Notes under the pieces: model-generated
Databases searched by the model: none
What the model saw: the letters and a program-made list of their open reading frames with translations, nothing else
What the model was told of the DNA's origin: nothing
Shown: positions 54,470-62,100 of the stretch, one piece after another
How positions within the stretch are numbered: position 1 is the stretch's first letter
Layout: each line of letters begins with the position of its first letter
NCBI GenBank assembly: GCA_910575835.1
Contig: CAJTGB010000017.1
Coordinates: forward strand, 36,616 to 100,615
DNA: 64,000 nucleotides
Reading direction: 5' to 3'
DNA from: Lachnospiraceae bacterium
GTDB lineage: Bacteria > Bacillota > Clostridia > Lachnospirales > Lachnospiraceae
Made by a program: the position numbers and the translations under genes

Positions 54470-55660
54470 TCACGAGATTTTCGCCGTAAAATCAACGATT
54501 TTATTGGATGATTCTGACACAATTTTTTCGATGTCAAGATTGGATCTTTCTTCTGTAACGTGTGTATATAAATCCATAGTCATTTTGAGGCTGGCATGTC
54601 CAAGATAAGACTGTACCACTTTTCCGTTCACTCCAGCCTCAAAACATCTTGTAGCAAATGTGTGCCGGAACGCATGACCACTAAAAACTTCAAACTGATT
54701 ATCGAACGGCCTCATAAGGTTTATCTGCCTGATAACTGCCTTAATAGCGTCTGAATAAATCACAGAATTAAGCGGAGTATTAAACTTAGTAACAAACAGG
54801 TATTCGTTTTTCTGTTTTGGTCTTTTTTGGCTGACAACATTTTTAAGTTCAATTTGATGTTCTAAATAAGTCCTGCATACACTGTTAATCGGAACTTTCC
54901 TATAACTCTGCTTTGTTTTTGGAGGTTCAATGTGAAATGTCTTATGTTCATCATCAAGATATTTCTGATACACAAGTGTTTTGTTCACATCTATGTAACC
55001 ATCATTCATATTCACATCGGATAGTTGCAAAGCAAACAACTCTCCTGGACGCAATCCCGTATTTACCGCCACGTTAAACAGATTGTCGTAGAAAGTATTT
55101 TTGCAGAAATCAAAGAAAGTATTCTGTTCATCCAGAGTCAATGCTTTCGCAACCATTTTCTTATCTGACCGAAGTTTTACTCCCTTTGCAGGATTCTTTA
55201 ACATAAGGTCATCCTCAATTGCCCGACTGAACATATCTGTCAATATGACCTTAATCTTATTTTGCCGCTCATATTTGTAGTTGTCCTCATGAGCCTTATC
55301 AATCAGCCATTGAACATCTGATTTTACAAGAGAATTAATGTTCCTGCTTCCAATGTATGGAGAAATGCTTTTACTGTAAATGTGTGTATACTCCCTTTTT
55401 GTATTCGGTCGCACACTTTTCTCTTTGTAAATCTTCATCCACCTGTCAAACCATGCGTCAAGCGTGATATTCTGCAACACACTCACAAAATTCTCGTTGT
55501 CGGCGATAGCTTTTGCAAGATTTTTTCTCAAATCTGCCAATTTCTTCTCATAAACCGTCTGCTTCTTTCCGAATCTGTCTGTATATCTTCCTTGATACAG
55601 CCCATCCTTTCTCTGTGTGATGCCAACTCCTAACTCTTTTCCTTTTAAATCCTTTCCCAT
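54470..55660 (-). CDS. int: tyrosine recombinase (integrase)
   Basis: 396-aa site-specific recombinase. N-terminal arm-binding domain (GVGITQRKDGLYQGRYTDRFGKKQTVYE), SAM-like core-binding domain (about 60-165) and catalytic domain with Arg in NTGLRPGELFALQ, HxxR in GHAFRHTFATR, His in YLGHAS and the nucleophile Tyr in MTMDLYTHV. Tn916/Tn1549-like type used by integrative elements and phages. ATG 55660 follows AAAGGAGCAATC. It is the last gene of the element, next to the presumed attachment site downstream of metA. Confidence 0.93.
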   Translation of the reverse strand: MGKDLKGKELGVGITQRKDGLYQGRYTDRFGKKQTVYEKKLADLRKNLAKAIADNENFVSVLQNITLDAWFDRWMKIYKEKSVRPNTKREYTHIYSKSISPYIGSRNINSLVKSDVQWLIDKAHEDNYKYERQNKIKVILTDMFSRAIEDDLMLKNPAKGVKLRSDKKMVAKALTLDEQNTFFDFCKNTFYDNLFNVAVNTGLRPGELFALQLSDVNMNDGYIDVNKTLVYQKYLDDEHKTFHIEPPKTKQSYRKVPINSVCRTYLEHQIELKNVVSQKRPKQKNEYLFVTKFNTPLNSVIYSDAIKAVIRQINLMRPFDNQFEVFSGHAFRHTFATRCFEAGVNGKVVQSYLGHASLKMTMDLYTHVTEERSNLDIEKIVSESSNKIVDFTAKIS

Positions 55661-55742
55661 AATGATTGCTCCTTTATCTAAAAGAGCTGAAATATGATAG
55701 TATATTATCACGTTTCAGCTCATATTTCAATGTTCAGCCAGT

Positions 55743-55958
55743 TTATATATCTGTAATATCCGATGTCTTTAAAATATATTTCTCAAATTCTTTTCTTTTT
55801 ACAAGCCGCTTACCTTTTCCGACCTGTAAAATAAATGTGCAGCTCGGCTCGTCTAACATGCGATTAATCTTATTGATTCCAATATTGCTGTAAACTGCTG
55901 CTTCTTCGACTGTCAGGTTCAACTTGTCACAAACCGGTACATCACTTTTCATATCCAT
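55743..55958 (-). CDS. Xis-like excisionase
   Basis: 71-aa protein resembling Tn916 Xis: VCDKLNLTVEEAAVYSNIGINKINRML followed by a wing (FILQVGKGKRLVKRKEFEKYIL). Excisionases bend DNA at attachment sites and direct the integrase toward excision. ATG 55958 follows AGGAGGG; the frame continues upstream into a broken HTH fragment (next entry), which I do not include. It lies 82 bp ahead of int. Confidence 0.8.
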   Translation of the reverse strand: MDMKSDVPVCDKLNLTVEEAAVYSNIGINKINRMLDEPSCTFILQVGKGKRLVKRKEFEKYILKTSDITDI

Positions 55959-56084
55959 CAACCCTCCTATCTTATCCTTCACACTTTTAATCTTCCTGCT
56001 GACCGTAGATTCTGACACATTCAGCTTATCCGCAATCTCCTTAATGGATTTACCCTTAGACAGCATATCGAACACAAGCCATAT
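55959..56084 (-). pseudogene. fragment of a sigma-like HTH protein fused in frame to xis
   Basis: The in-frame stretch IWLVFDMLSKGKSIKEIADKL then NVSESTVSRKIKSVKDKIG has the form of the last helix-turn-helix of a sigma-like or LuxR-like regulator. A stop codon lies directly before it (56087-56085) and the front of the gene is missing. Probably a remnant; a GTG start at 56075 would give a 110-aa fusion with the Xis-like protein, but no ribosome site supports it. Confidence 0.55.
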
Positions 56085-56089
56085 TTATT

Positions 56090-56257
56090 TCAGAATATTG
56101 TACCGGCTAACAGTGAATAATCCCTCAAATGACTCAATATAGTGTCCTGTACGTGCCGCAAGATTGCGTCCGTATCGTAATTGAAATTCTGCTCGTCCAG
56201 TACGTTGTCATTCAACAATTCCTCTGCTATGCGCTTCGCTATATCCTCTCTTTTCAT
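56090..56257 (-). CDS. 55-aa acidic small protein
   Basis: Begins MKREDIAKRIAEELLNDNV and ends SHLRDYSLLAGTIF; predicted mostly helical, no family recognised. Its ATG shares four bases (ATGA) with the stop of the 70-aa gene upstream, which supports real translation. Third member of a chain of tiny mobile-element genes. The C-terminus may be cut short because the sigma-like remnant begins right after it. Confidence 0.6.
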   Translation of the reverse strand: MKREDIAKRIAEELLNDNVLDEQNFNYDTDAILRHVQDTILSHLRDYSLLAGTIF

Positions 56258-56466
56258 GCCGCTTTCTCCCTTTCCACTTTCAGCACTTCATTTATTGTCT
56301 CCAACGCTCTCGTTATTCCTTCCTGCTGTTGCAAAACTCCAAGCAAGATGTATTTGTATCTATCATCATCTATATTGTCCATAACCTCTGAAATTGTGGC
56401 GTGCGAAATCTCCGCCGCCGTCTCAATGTCAATACATGCCTGGAGTATCTTGTCATGATTGCTCAT
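56254..56466 (-). CDS. 70-aa helical protein of the mobile element
   Basis: MSNHDKILQACIDIETAAEI onward, acidic and helical (VMDNIDDDRYKYILLGVLQQQEG). No known family. AGGAGGGGATAG lies 6 bases before ATG 56466. Coupled downstream to the 55-aa gene by ATGA overlap. Confidence 0.65.
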   Translation of the reverse strand: MSNHDKILQACIDIETAAEISHATISEVMDNIDDDRYKYILLGVLQQQEGITRALETINEVLKVEREKAA

Positions 56467-56482
56467 TATTTTCTATCCCCTC

Positions 56483-56599
56483 CTAACTTAAAAACACTAT
56501 TACAAAATAATAAATCTTCATTAAAGATGATTCGCTGTCAATCTTGTTCACCGCTTCGATAATACTCTGTTTCCAAAACTCTATTTCATTTTTCTTCAA
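56483..56599 (-). CDS. 38-aa small protein, TTG start
   Basis: Reads MKKNEIEFWKQSIIEAVNKI then DSESSLMKIYYFVIVFLS. The TTG start overlaps the stop of the 131-aa gene as TTGA, with AAGGGGAAGCGG as ribosome site inside that gene. It resembles the tail of that larger protein (a helix around IIDIVQSIDETWLLSLILRS), as if the two descend from one unit. Function unknown. Confidence 0.5.
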   Translation of the reverse strand: MKKNEIEFWKQSIIEAVNKIDSESSLMKIYYFVIVFLS

Positions 56600-56991
56600 A
56601 CCGCTTCCCCTTTCCCTTGCTCATTTGTCACGCATTTTATGCTTCTAAGTATTAAGCTAAGTAGCCATGTTTCATCAATGCTCTGTACAATATCTATGAT
56701 TTTCGTTTTCAAGGCTTTGTTATTATCCTCATGATGCGCATTCAAATTCTTTGGTACAATCATCTTTCCTGCCAAATAACCGAACCTATAAGCATACAAT
56801 ACCGCTTCCGTTTTTCCTAAGTCCTCATTATCCGCAATATTGATAAGTGGCAACAGTCTTTCTACGCTCAATGATTCTAACGCCCATTCCCGCGTTAATC
56901 CGCACATCTGAGCGTCAAGTTTTGCGTGAACTTCTGAAAGTTCTGCAGGCGTAGCCATTCGTGGCAATGTTAATTTCTTTAAAAAGTGCAT
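56596..56991 (-). CDS. 131-aa protein of the mobile element
   Basis: No known family. N-terminus MHFLKKLTLPRMATPAELSE, then helical segments (WALESLSVERLLPLINIADN; EAVLYAYRFGYLAGKMIVPK). The ATG at 56991 has only a distant AAAGGA upstream; ATG 56958 (MATPAEL) is an alternative. First of the four small overlapping genes 56991-56090. Spacing suggests an early lysogeny or excision operon upstream of xis/int. Confidence 0.6.
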   Translation of the reverse strand: MHFLKKLTLPRMATPAELSEVHAKLDAQMCGLTREWALESLSVERLLPLINIADNEDLGKTEAVLYAYRFGYLAGKMIVPKNLNAHHEDNNKALKTKIIDIVQSIDETWLLSLILRSIKCVTNEQGKGEAV

Positions 56992-57027
56992 ATTTTTACA
57001 CCGGTCCTTTCTTTTCCCTGCCGGATA

Positions 57028-57127
57028 TGGTATAATGCACTTATATCAAGCAGGGACGCTTGATTAAATACGTTTTTTCTTCGATTTACCCTTGTTAGAG
57101 TTGCCGCTTTGACAGGGGTATTTTCTT
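57028..57127 (+). ncRNA. putative small antisense RNA with promoter and terminator
   Basis: Extended -10 TGGTATAAT (57028-57036), then a 7-bp hairpin (ATCAAGC/GCTTGAT) followed by T6, then a second hairpin TACCCTTGT (57087-57095) with ACAGGGGTA (57112-57120) and TTTTCTTT. RNA of about 30 or 85 nt from about 57043. It opposes the short coding stub on the minus strand at 57132-57194, a tail-to-tail layout like a type I antitoxin. No -35 seen. Confidence 0.4.
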
Positions 57128-57131
57128 TGCC

Positions 57132-57194
57132 TTATAGTCTAAATAGGCTATCATCCATGAAGTCAACCGTTTTTACCGTCAATTCGTTCTCCAA
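57132..57194 (-). pseudogene. 20-codon stub resembling a phage antirepressor N-terminus
   Basis: TTG start at 57194 behind AAAGGTGG; reads MENELTVKTVDFMDDSLFRL then stop. ELTVKTVDF-(x)-D-L is how many Firmicute phage antirepressors begin, but here translation ends after 20 residues. Either a truncated gene or a genuine leader-size peptide. Confidence 0.35.
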
Positions 57195-57268
57195 ATAATT
57201 CCACCTTTCTACAGTTTCATTCTTTCTATAGTTCATTTGGGCTTTCAGATTGCCAGATAAGAAATTGT

Positions 57269-57416
57269 TATCACCAAGAATAAGTGATAGATATTCTTTT
57301 CAAGTGTTTTATATCACTTATAAGTGATATAATAAATCATGTTTTATGCCGCGTCAACACTTATTTATAATTTTTATCATTTTTATATTGATTTCATTTC
57401 TTTTAAGTGATATCAT
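57269..57416 (+). promoter_or_regulatory. operator cluster and promoter of the XRE repressor
   Basis: Half-site GTGATA/TATCAC recurs: TTATCAC-N6-TAAGTGATA (57269-57289), the 20-bp perfect palindrome ATATCACTTATAAGTGATAT (57311-57330), and AAGTGATATCA (57405-57415). A -10 TATAAT (57328-57333) overlaps the palindrome. Typical of a phage-type repressor control region. The rest of the 57195-57447 gap is A+T-rich without genes. Confidence 0.7.
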
Positions 57417-57447
57417 AGATATATCGTACTGGAAAGGGCTGTAAATT

Positions 57448-57660
57448 ATGTCAATGTCAGAAAAAATACGAATCGCATTAGTAAAGCGGAAAATATCCAT
57501 AACAGAATTAGCCGCAAGCCTCGGAACTTCTCAAAGTAATTTGTCAAACAAACTAAAACGTGACAATTTCAGCGAAAAGGAACTAAACCAGATCGCAGAA
57601 ATTTTAAATTGTGATTTTAAAGGCTCATTCGTAATGCGGGATACCGGAGAAGAAATATAA
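57448..57660 (+). CDS. XRE-family repressor of the element
   Basis: 70-aa single-domain helix-turn-helix protein (ISITELAASLGTSQSNLSNKLKRDNFSEKELNQIAEILN). AAAGGGCTG precedes ATG 57448. It is the only plus-strand protein gene of the element and lies behind the palindromic operators, so it is the likely immunity repressor or copy of one; it lacks the usual C-terminal dimerisation or LexA-like domain. Confidence 0.85.
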   Translation: MSMSEKIRIALVKRKISITELAASLGTSQSNLSNKLKRDNFSEKELNQIAEILNCDFKGSFVMRDTGEEI

Positions 57661-57670
57661 AGACAATTAA

Positions 57671-57798
57671 GTTTCGACCATTCATGGACGAAACAAAGAA
57701 GCGTATATTTTAGTACAGATTCCCCAGTTATGGGGAAACGATATGTATAAAATTCCTACCCTTGAATATCAAATTGGATTTTCCCCCACAAGTTGGGG
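57671..57798. repeat. three short inverted repeats after the repressor gene
   Basis: GTTTCGACCAT-TC-ATGGACGAAAC (57671-57694), CCCCAGTTATGGGG (57722-57735) and TTCCCCCAC-AAG-TTGGGGAA (57781-57800). None has a T-run in the plus direction. They may be repressor-gene 3' structure or protein-binding sites. Confidence 0.45.
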
Positions 57799-57815
57799 AA
57801 AAATGAAAAAGATTC

Positions 57816-57844
57816 TTGAACCATTCTTATAGATGTGCTATATT
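57816..57844 (+). promoter_or_regulatory. promoter of the antisense antitoxin RNA
   Basis: TTGAAC (57816-57821), exactly 17 bp, TATATT (57839-57844) with extended TG at 57836-57837. Confidence 0.7.
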
Positions 57845-57850
57845 ATAGAC

Positions 57851-57954
57851 AGAGGGAAAGCCATACAAGCGGCTCTACCCCTAATTTCGTGTATACCTAT
57901 TCTTTTGAAATAGGCAAGCCGTCACTATGGGCGTAGTGGCGGCTATTTCTTTTT
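57851..57954 (+). ncRNA. antisense RNA antitoxin (RatA-like)
   Basis: About 104-nt RNA predicted between a good promoter and a strong terminator: stem AGCCGTCACTA (57917-57927) with TAGTGGCGGCT (57934-57944), 6-nt loop, then ATTTCTTTTT. A second hairpin CCTATT/AATAGG lies at 57896-57914. It runs convergently into the end of the 31-aa toxin gene (overlap of 12 nt of coding sequence) and is complementary to the toxin mRNA tail, the geometry of B. subtilis txpA/RatA. No open reading frame of note. Confidence 0.65.
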
Positions 57955-58038
57955 CCCTCTAAAGATTGTGTAGCACAACCCCACAAGGGCGCAAATGAAG
58001 ATACAGAACTGAAATAAGTCAGCATATGTAACATACAT
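57943..58038 (-). CDS. 31-aa hydrophobic type I toxin
   Basis: MYVTYADLFQFCIFICALVG then LCYTIFRGKKK: a short polar head, one membrane-spanning helix and a Lys-rich tail, the form of TxpA/BsrG/holin-like toxins that depolarise or damage the cell envelope. AAAGGAGGGAT lies 8 bases before ATG 58038. The frame continues upstream but with no other start signal. Its mRNA should start near 58129 (promoter 58164-58136), with a ~90-nt structured leader. Paired with the antisense RNA at 57851-57954. Confidence 0.72.
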   Translation of the reverse strand: MYVTYADLFQFCIFICALVGLCYTIFRGKKK

Positions 58039-58045
58039 CGGCAAT

Positions 58046-58098
58046 CCCTCCTTTCTCTCGTCCGGAGGGCGTTCTTCCCTCCAAACTGTACTGGAGGG
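58046..58098 (-). promoter_or_regulatory. toxin mRNA leader with sequestered ribosome site
   Basis: On the toxin strand CCCTCC and GGAGGG alternate twice: CCCTCC 58098-58093, GGAGGG 58082-58077, CCCTCC 58069-58064, GGAGGG 58051-58046. The last is the ribosome site. Either neighbour or long-range pairing can hide it, so translation should need a leader change or processing. Confidence 0.6.
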
Positions 58099-58135
58099 GT
58101 AAAGCCGCCTAGCTTCATGGTCTTTCCCTATCGAC

Positions 58136-58164
58136 AATATATCACAATATACCTTGTATGGCAA
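58136..58164 (-). promoter_or_regulatory. toxin gene promoter
   Basis: Minus strand TTGCCA (58164-58159), exactly 17 bp, TATATT (58141-58136) with extended TG. It begins 5 bp after the end of the sigma factor gene. Confidence 0.7.
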
Positions 58165-58169
58165 TCTTT

Positions 58170-59096
58170 TTATATACTCTGCCTTTCCCCGTACATTTCC
58201 TCATCTTCTCTTAAATGGCGCTCATATTCCTCTTGTGCGTCCTGCCGCTTTATTGCCATATATTCAACGATTGATGTGAAATCATGTTCCCGGTATGCAT
58301 TCAAGCCGCCCCTATATGCCCCGGCTTCTGCAATATCAAACTTTTCCGATAGTTCACGCCTTGCCTTTCCCATGCATAACCTACGCAATCCCTTTTCTTT
58401 TATCTGCCGGATTCTGCCTAATGATAATCCCTGTTCTTTGGCAATCTTCGGCATGGATTTACCATTGATGAAATATTCCCGGATAATGTGATTCTCTTTG
58501 TCGCTTGTGTAACGCTCTACAATACCCCATAATTTATTTTTAGAGTGCTCAGCATATATTTTATCTATCGCTTCGTCTTCAATGCTTAAATCGGCTCGTA
58601 GAGCGTCCGCAAGTGTCATATTCTCATTGCCAATTAAGGGAGTATCTAAGCTGACTACCGATTGCCTATAAATCTTAATATCCTGCACCTGTTTTACAGA
58701 GATACCCATACAGGCGGCAACCTCTGAATCTGTCGGGACTTCTCCCCGGTCCCATGCCAACTTCTCAACCACTTTTTTATATTTTGCTATCTTCTGTCTT
58801 GTATTGCCCGGTATTCTCACGGTTGAACCACATTTCTCAATATACCTTATGACCGCCTGTCTTATCCAATGCAGTGCATAGGTCATGAAGAACACGTTTT
58901 CAGACGTTTCATAATGCTGCACAGCTTCATATAATCCAAAGTAAGATTCCTGCAGTAAGTCCTCCATAGGCTCATAACTGGCATAGGGTTTGATGCATTT
59001 CCTGATTAACGGCAGATTATTTTCATAAAGCAACTGCATATTATCCGTTACAGAATAACCGTTCCTGATTCTTTTCACAATTTCTTCATTCGACAT
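58170..59096 (-). CDS. sigma-70 family sigma factor of the element
   Basis: 308-aa sigma factor with region 2 (PMEDLLQESYFGLYEAVQHYE ... FFMTYALHWIRQAVIRYIEKCG), region 3 (GEVPTDSEVAACMGISVKQVQDI) and region 4 (SMPKIAKEQGLSLGRIRQIKEKGLRRL), so nearer to a group 2-3 factor than to ECF. A ~60-residue Glu/Arg-rich tail is extra. ATG 59096 (MSNEEIVKRIRN) follows GAGGCGGG; the frame is open to 59165. Lies 86 bp after the tape measure gene. It may switch on element genes (inference). Confidence 0.85.
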   Translation of the reverse strand: MSNEEIVKRIRNGYSVTDNMQLLYENNLPLIRKCIKPYASYEPMEDLLQESYFGLYEAVQHYETSENVFFMTYALHWIRQAVIRYIEKCGSTVRIPGNTRQKIAKYKKVVEKLAWDRGEVPTDSEVAACMGISVKQVQDIKIYRQSVVSLDTPLIGNENMTLADALRADLSIEDEAIDKIYAEHSKNKLWGIVERYTSDKENHIIREYFINGKSMPKIAKEQGLSLGRIRQIKEKGLRRLCMGKARRELSEKFDIAEAGAYRGGLNAYREHDFTSIVEYMAIKRQDAQEEYERHLREDEEMYGERQSI

Positions 59097-59182
59097 TAAA
59101 ATACACCCGCCTCTATAATTGCTATTACTATGCCTATTCTGTTTTTGCGAAAAACCAAGGCACAAACTACAGCTTTTCTCTT

Positions 59183-62100
59183 TTATCCGTATGACGGTGA
59201 TGGATTCATACGGTAATCATAATCGTCTTGCGCCTTGGTTACTGCTCTTAAAAGCACATCGCCATCTAAACTAATGCTATTTTGTATATACTTCGGTGAA
59301 CTTCTTGACATATTGTCAATATTATTCATCAACGCCATAGCGACTCCTTCTGCTACTGCATTTGCAAGCATATCTTCGTTGATTCCGCCAGAATAATTGT
59401 AATTATTCCGTGCCATTTCCTCGGACACTCTGCTAATCCACTGTCTATTCTTTTCTAATGGAACAACTGCCTCTGCGCCGCTTCCTTCAAGGAATCCCAT
59501 TTGCCCGCGTTTTAACACGCCGCCTTCGGCAAGATATGGAATAGATCCTGGGGTCCATGTAGGTAAATTAAAACTAAGCCTCTTTCCTCCAAGCCCTGGC
59601 ACCCAATTAGGAATTTTTATGTTTATACTATTTAACATTTTAGCAATATTGTTCACCGCAGATGCTACCCCTCTTATTAATCTGTTCAGGAATCCGATAA
59701 TTGCGTTTATTGGCGTTTTTACTATGTCTTTTATTCCGTTCCATATTCCTTCAAATACATTCTTTATTCCTTCCCACGCTCTTCCCCAATCTACAGAAAA
59801 AACTCCAACAATAAAATCAATCAATCCTTTGAATACCTGTCTTACACTCTCCACAATGTTTCCTATGGTTGTAAATACCGTAGAAAATATCGGGAATAGT
59901 ACATTTCCCACAAAAGAAGTAACAGGCGAAAGCACATTATTCCATAGGAATTGAAATATTTTTATCGCCGCACCTACAACTGGTATTACGACGTTGTTCA
60001 CGACTGCTGCGATTAACTCAAAAGCTCCTGCAAATACAGTTCCTAAAAAATCCGCTAATGGCTTGATGACATTTTTCCACAATACATCGAATTTTTCTGA
60101 TAGTTTTTCGATAATTGGCTTAAAAACATCTGCGATAAATTTCGCTAACGGGTCTATGACATTTTTCCATAAATTACTAAGCGTATTTGATAATACGGGG
60201 AGTACCGTTTCCGCCAAATACTTCAATGCAGGGCTTAAAATATCTTTCCACACTTTCGTAAATACTTTTGAGATAAACTCACCTAGCGGAACCAGCACAT
60301 TTTCCCACAAGTATGTGAAAGTCCCTTTAACTTCATCCCAATGAGTGATTACCCAAACGGCTCCGGCAATAATCGCGCCGATCATTAACCCTGTCGGGCT
60401 GAACAAACCACTGATTAATCCGGTTGTGTTTCCAAGATTGCCAAATAGCATTTTCGCCCCTTCTGACAGAAGTGTGAATTTATCCGTTCCCCCGGTCGCC
60501 CATTGCGCTATGGTCAGTGCGAAATCCGCCACATTGAACAACCCTTTTATTCCAAGGATACCTCCGCCTATTGCAATAGCTATTTTCCCTGCGTCTGTAT
60601 CAAATAATCCTGATATAAGCCCGCTTAAGACTTCCCAAATGATATCGAATACAGTTCCTAAATGCGAAGCCCAATCAATAGAACCGATAAATTCACCAAT
60701 TCCACGGCCAAGACCTTCCCAGTCCATGTTTTCAGCTACATAATGAAATACACCAAGAAGTTTTGTTACAAATTCATTTAATTTCTGCCCGTTTTCTTCC
60801 CACTGGATATTCTCTATTGCCGTATTCAGCCATGTAGTAAGTCCTACCGAAATATCTTCCCAAGGAATATTTGCAGTAAGATACTTAACTTTATCAAATA
60901 ATGTATTTACCCAAGTAGCGAAACCCGTTCCAAGCTGTTCAGCGTTGGTCGTAAGGTAATTTATGAATCCTAGCGTAGCTTCTCCAAATGTTGCGGAAAC
61001 AAAATCGAATACTTGATTAAAAGTTTGTAGCCAATCAATAGAAAACAATGCTTCTGCAATCTTGTACCCAAATTCATAAAAAGGCGCATTCTCTACTGCG
61101 CTATTCAGCATATGCAGGATATCCAAAACAAGTCCGCCTGCCTGCTCTGCCATGCCTTTTAAATCCACTTTAAATAGGTTTGCAAGTCCTTCCGAAATGT
61201 TTTGAGCAATCATTGACCAAGTGTTATCTTTATGCATCTGGTTTCTGAAATTCCGTATGATCTCGATGATTCCATTAAAACCACTAGAAAGTGTCTCGCC
61301 TATCTGCCCGAAATTAATCTTCTCAAATATGCCGTGAACCCCTTCAGCAAGCGCAATTCCTGTTTCCGCCCATCCGGTCATTAACGTTTTTTCATCAATG
61401 CGCCACATATCTTCCACGAACCCAGATGCAATTCTCCACGGTATCATAAATGCATTCCCAAGAGCGTTTCCTAACTCTTGCCACCTGATTTCTTGCACCA
61501 TGCCGCGGAATCCTTCTGACAACTTCCTTCCCAACAATTCAAGATTGATTCCTTGCTCTGGGTCAAATAAAGTGTTAAACGCTCTCTCTAGCAAATTGAC
61601 TCCCGCGCCGATTGTGCGCCCTAATAAATCCCATTCGAACCATTCTACAAACGAATTGAAAGTCCTTACGAATGCCCGTAATGCGCGTTCTACCTTTGGT
61701 GTTAAAGCGTTAATTCCGTCATAGATTTTTCGTAATCCGGCATTTAACATCTCTGCTATTACCTTTCCTAATCCCTCCCAATCTTTATCGAGAAACGCTT
61801 TTCTTATCGCCGCCGCCCACTTATTGATAGGGTCAATCGCCTTTTTTTCATCAAGGCTATCAAATATACTCCCCATATCTCCAAGTCCGAGATCGTCAAG
61901 CCCAATATCATCTCCTTTGTTCTTGTCTTTTTTATTCGATAATCCCAAATCGCCCAAATCGTCTAATTTACTTGGCAACTGATTTAATTGGTCAAACGAG
62001 AGAGTTGCCAACTGCTTTTGCAGTTTCTTTGTGCTTGAAGTTAAATCACTGGTTCCGTCCGAAGCATCTTCCATACTGTTTGCCATATCATCAGCTGAGT

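Noticed and set aside
57301..57447. CRISPR-like or iteron-like array from repeated AAGTGATA
   Set aside because: Only three sites with irregular spacing, forming palindromes ahead of a repressor gene; operators explain them.
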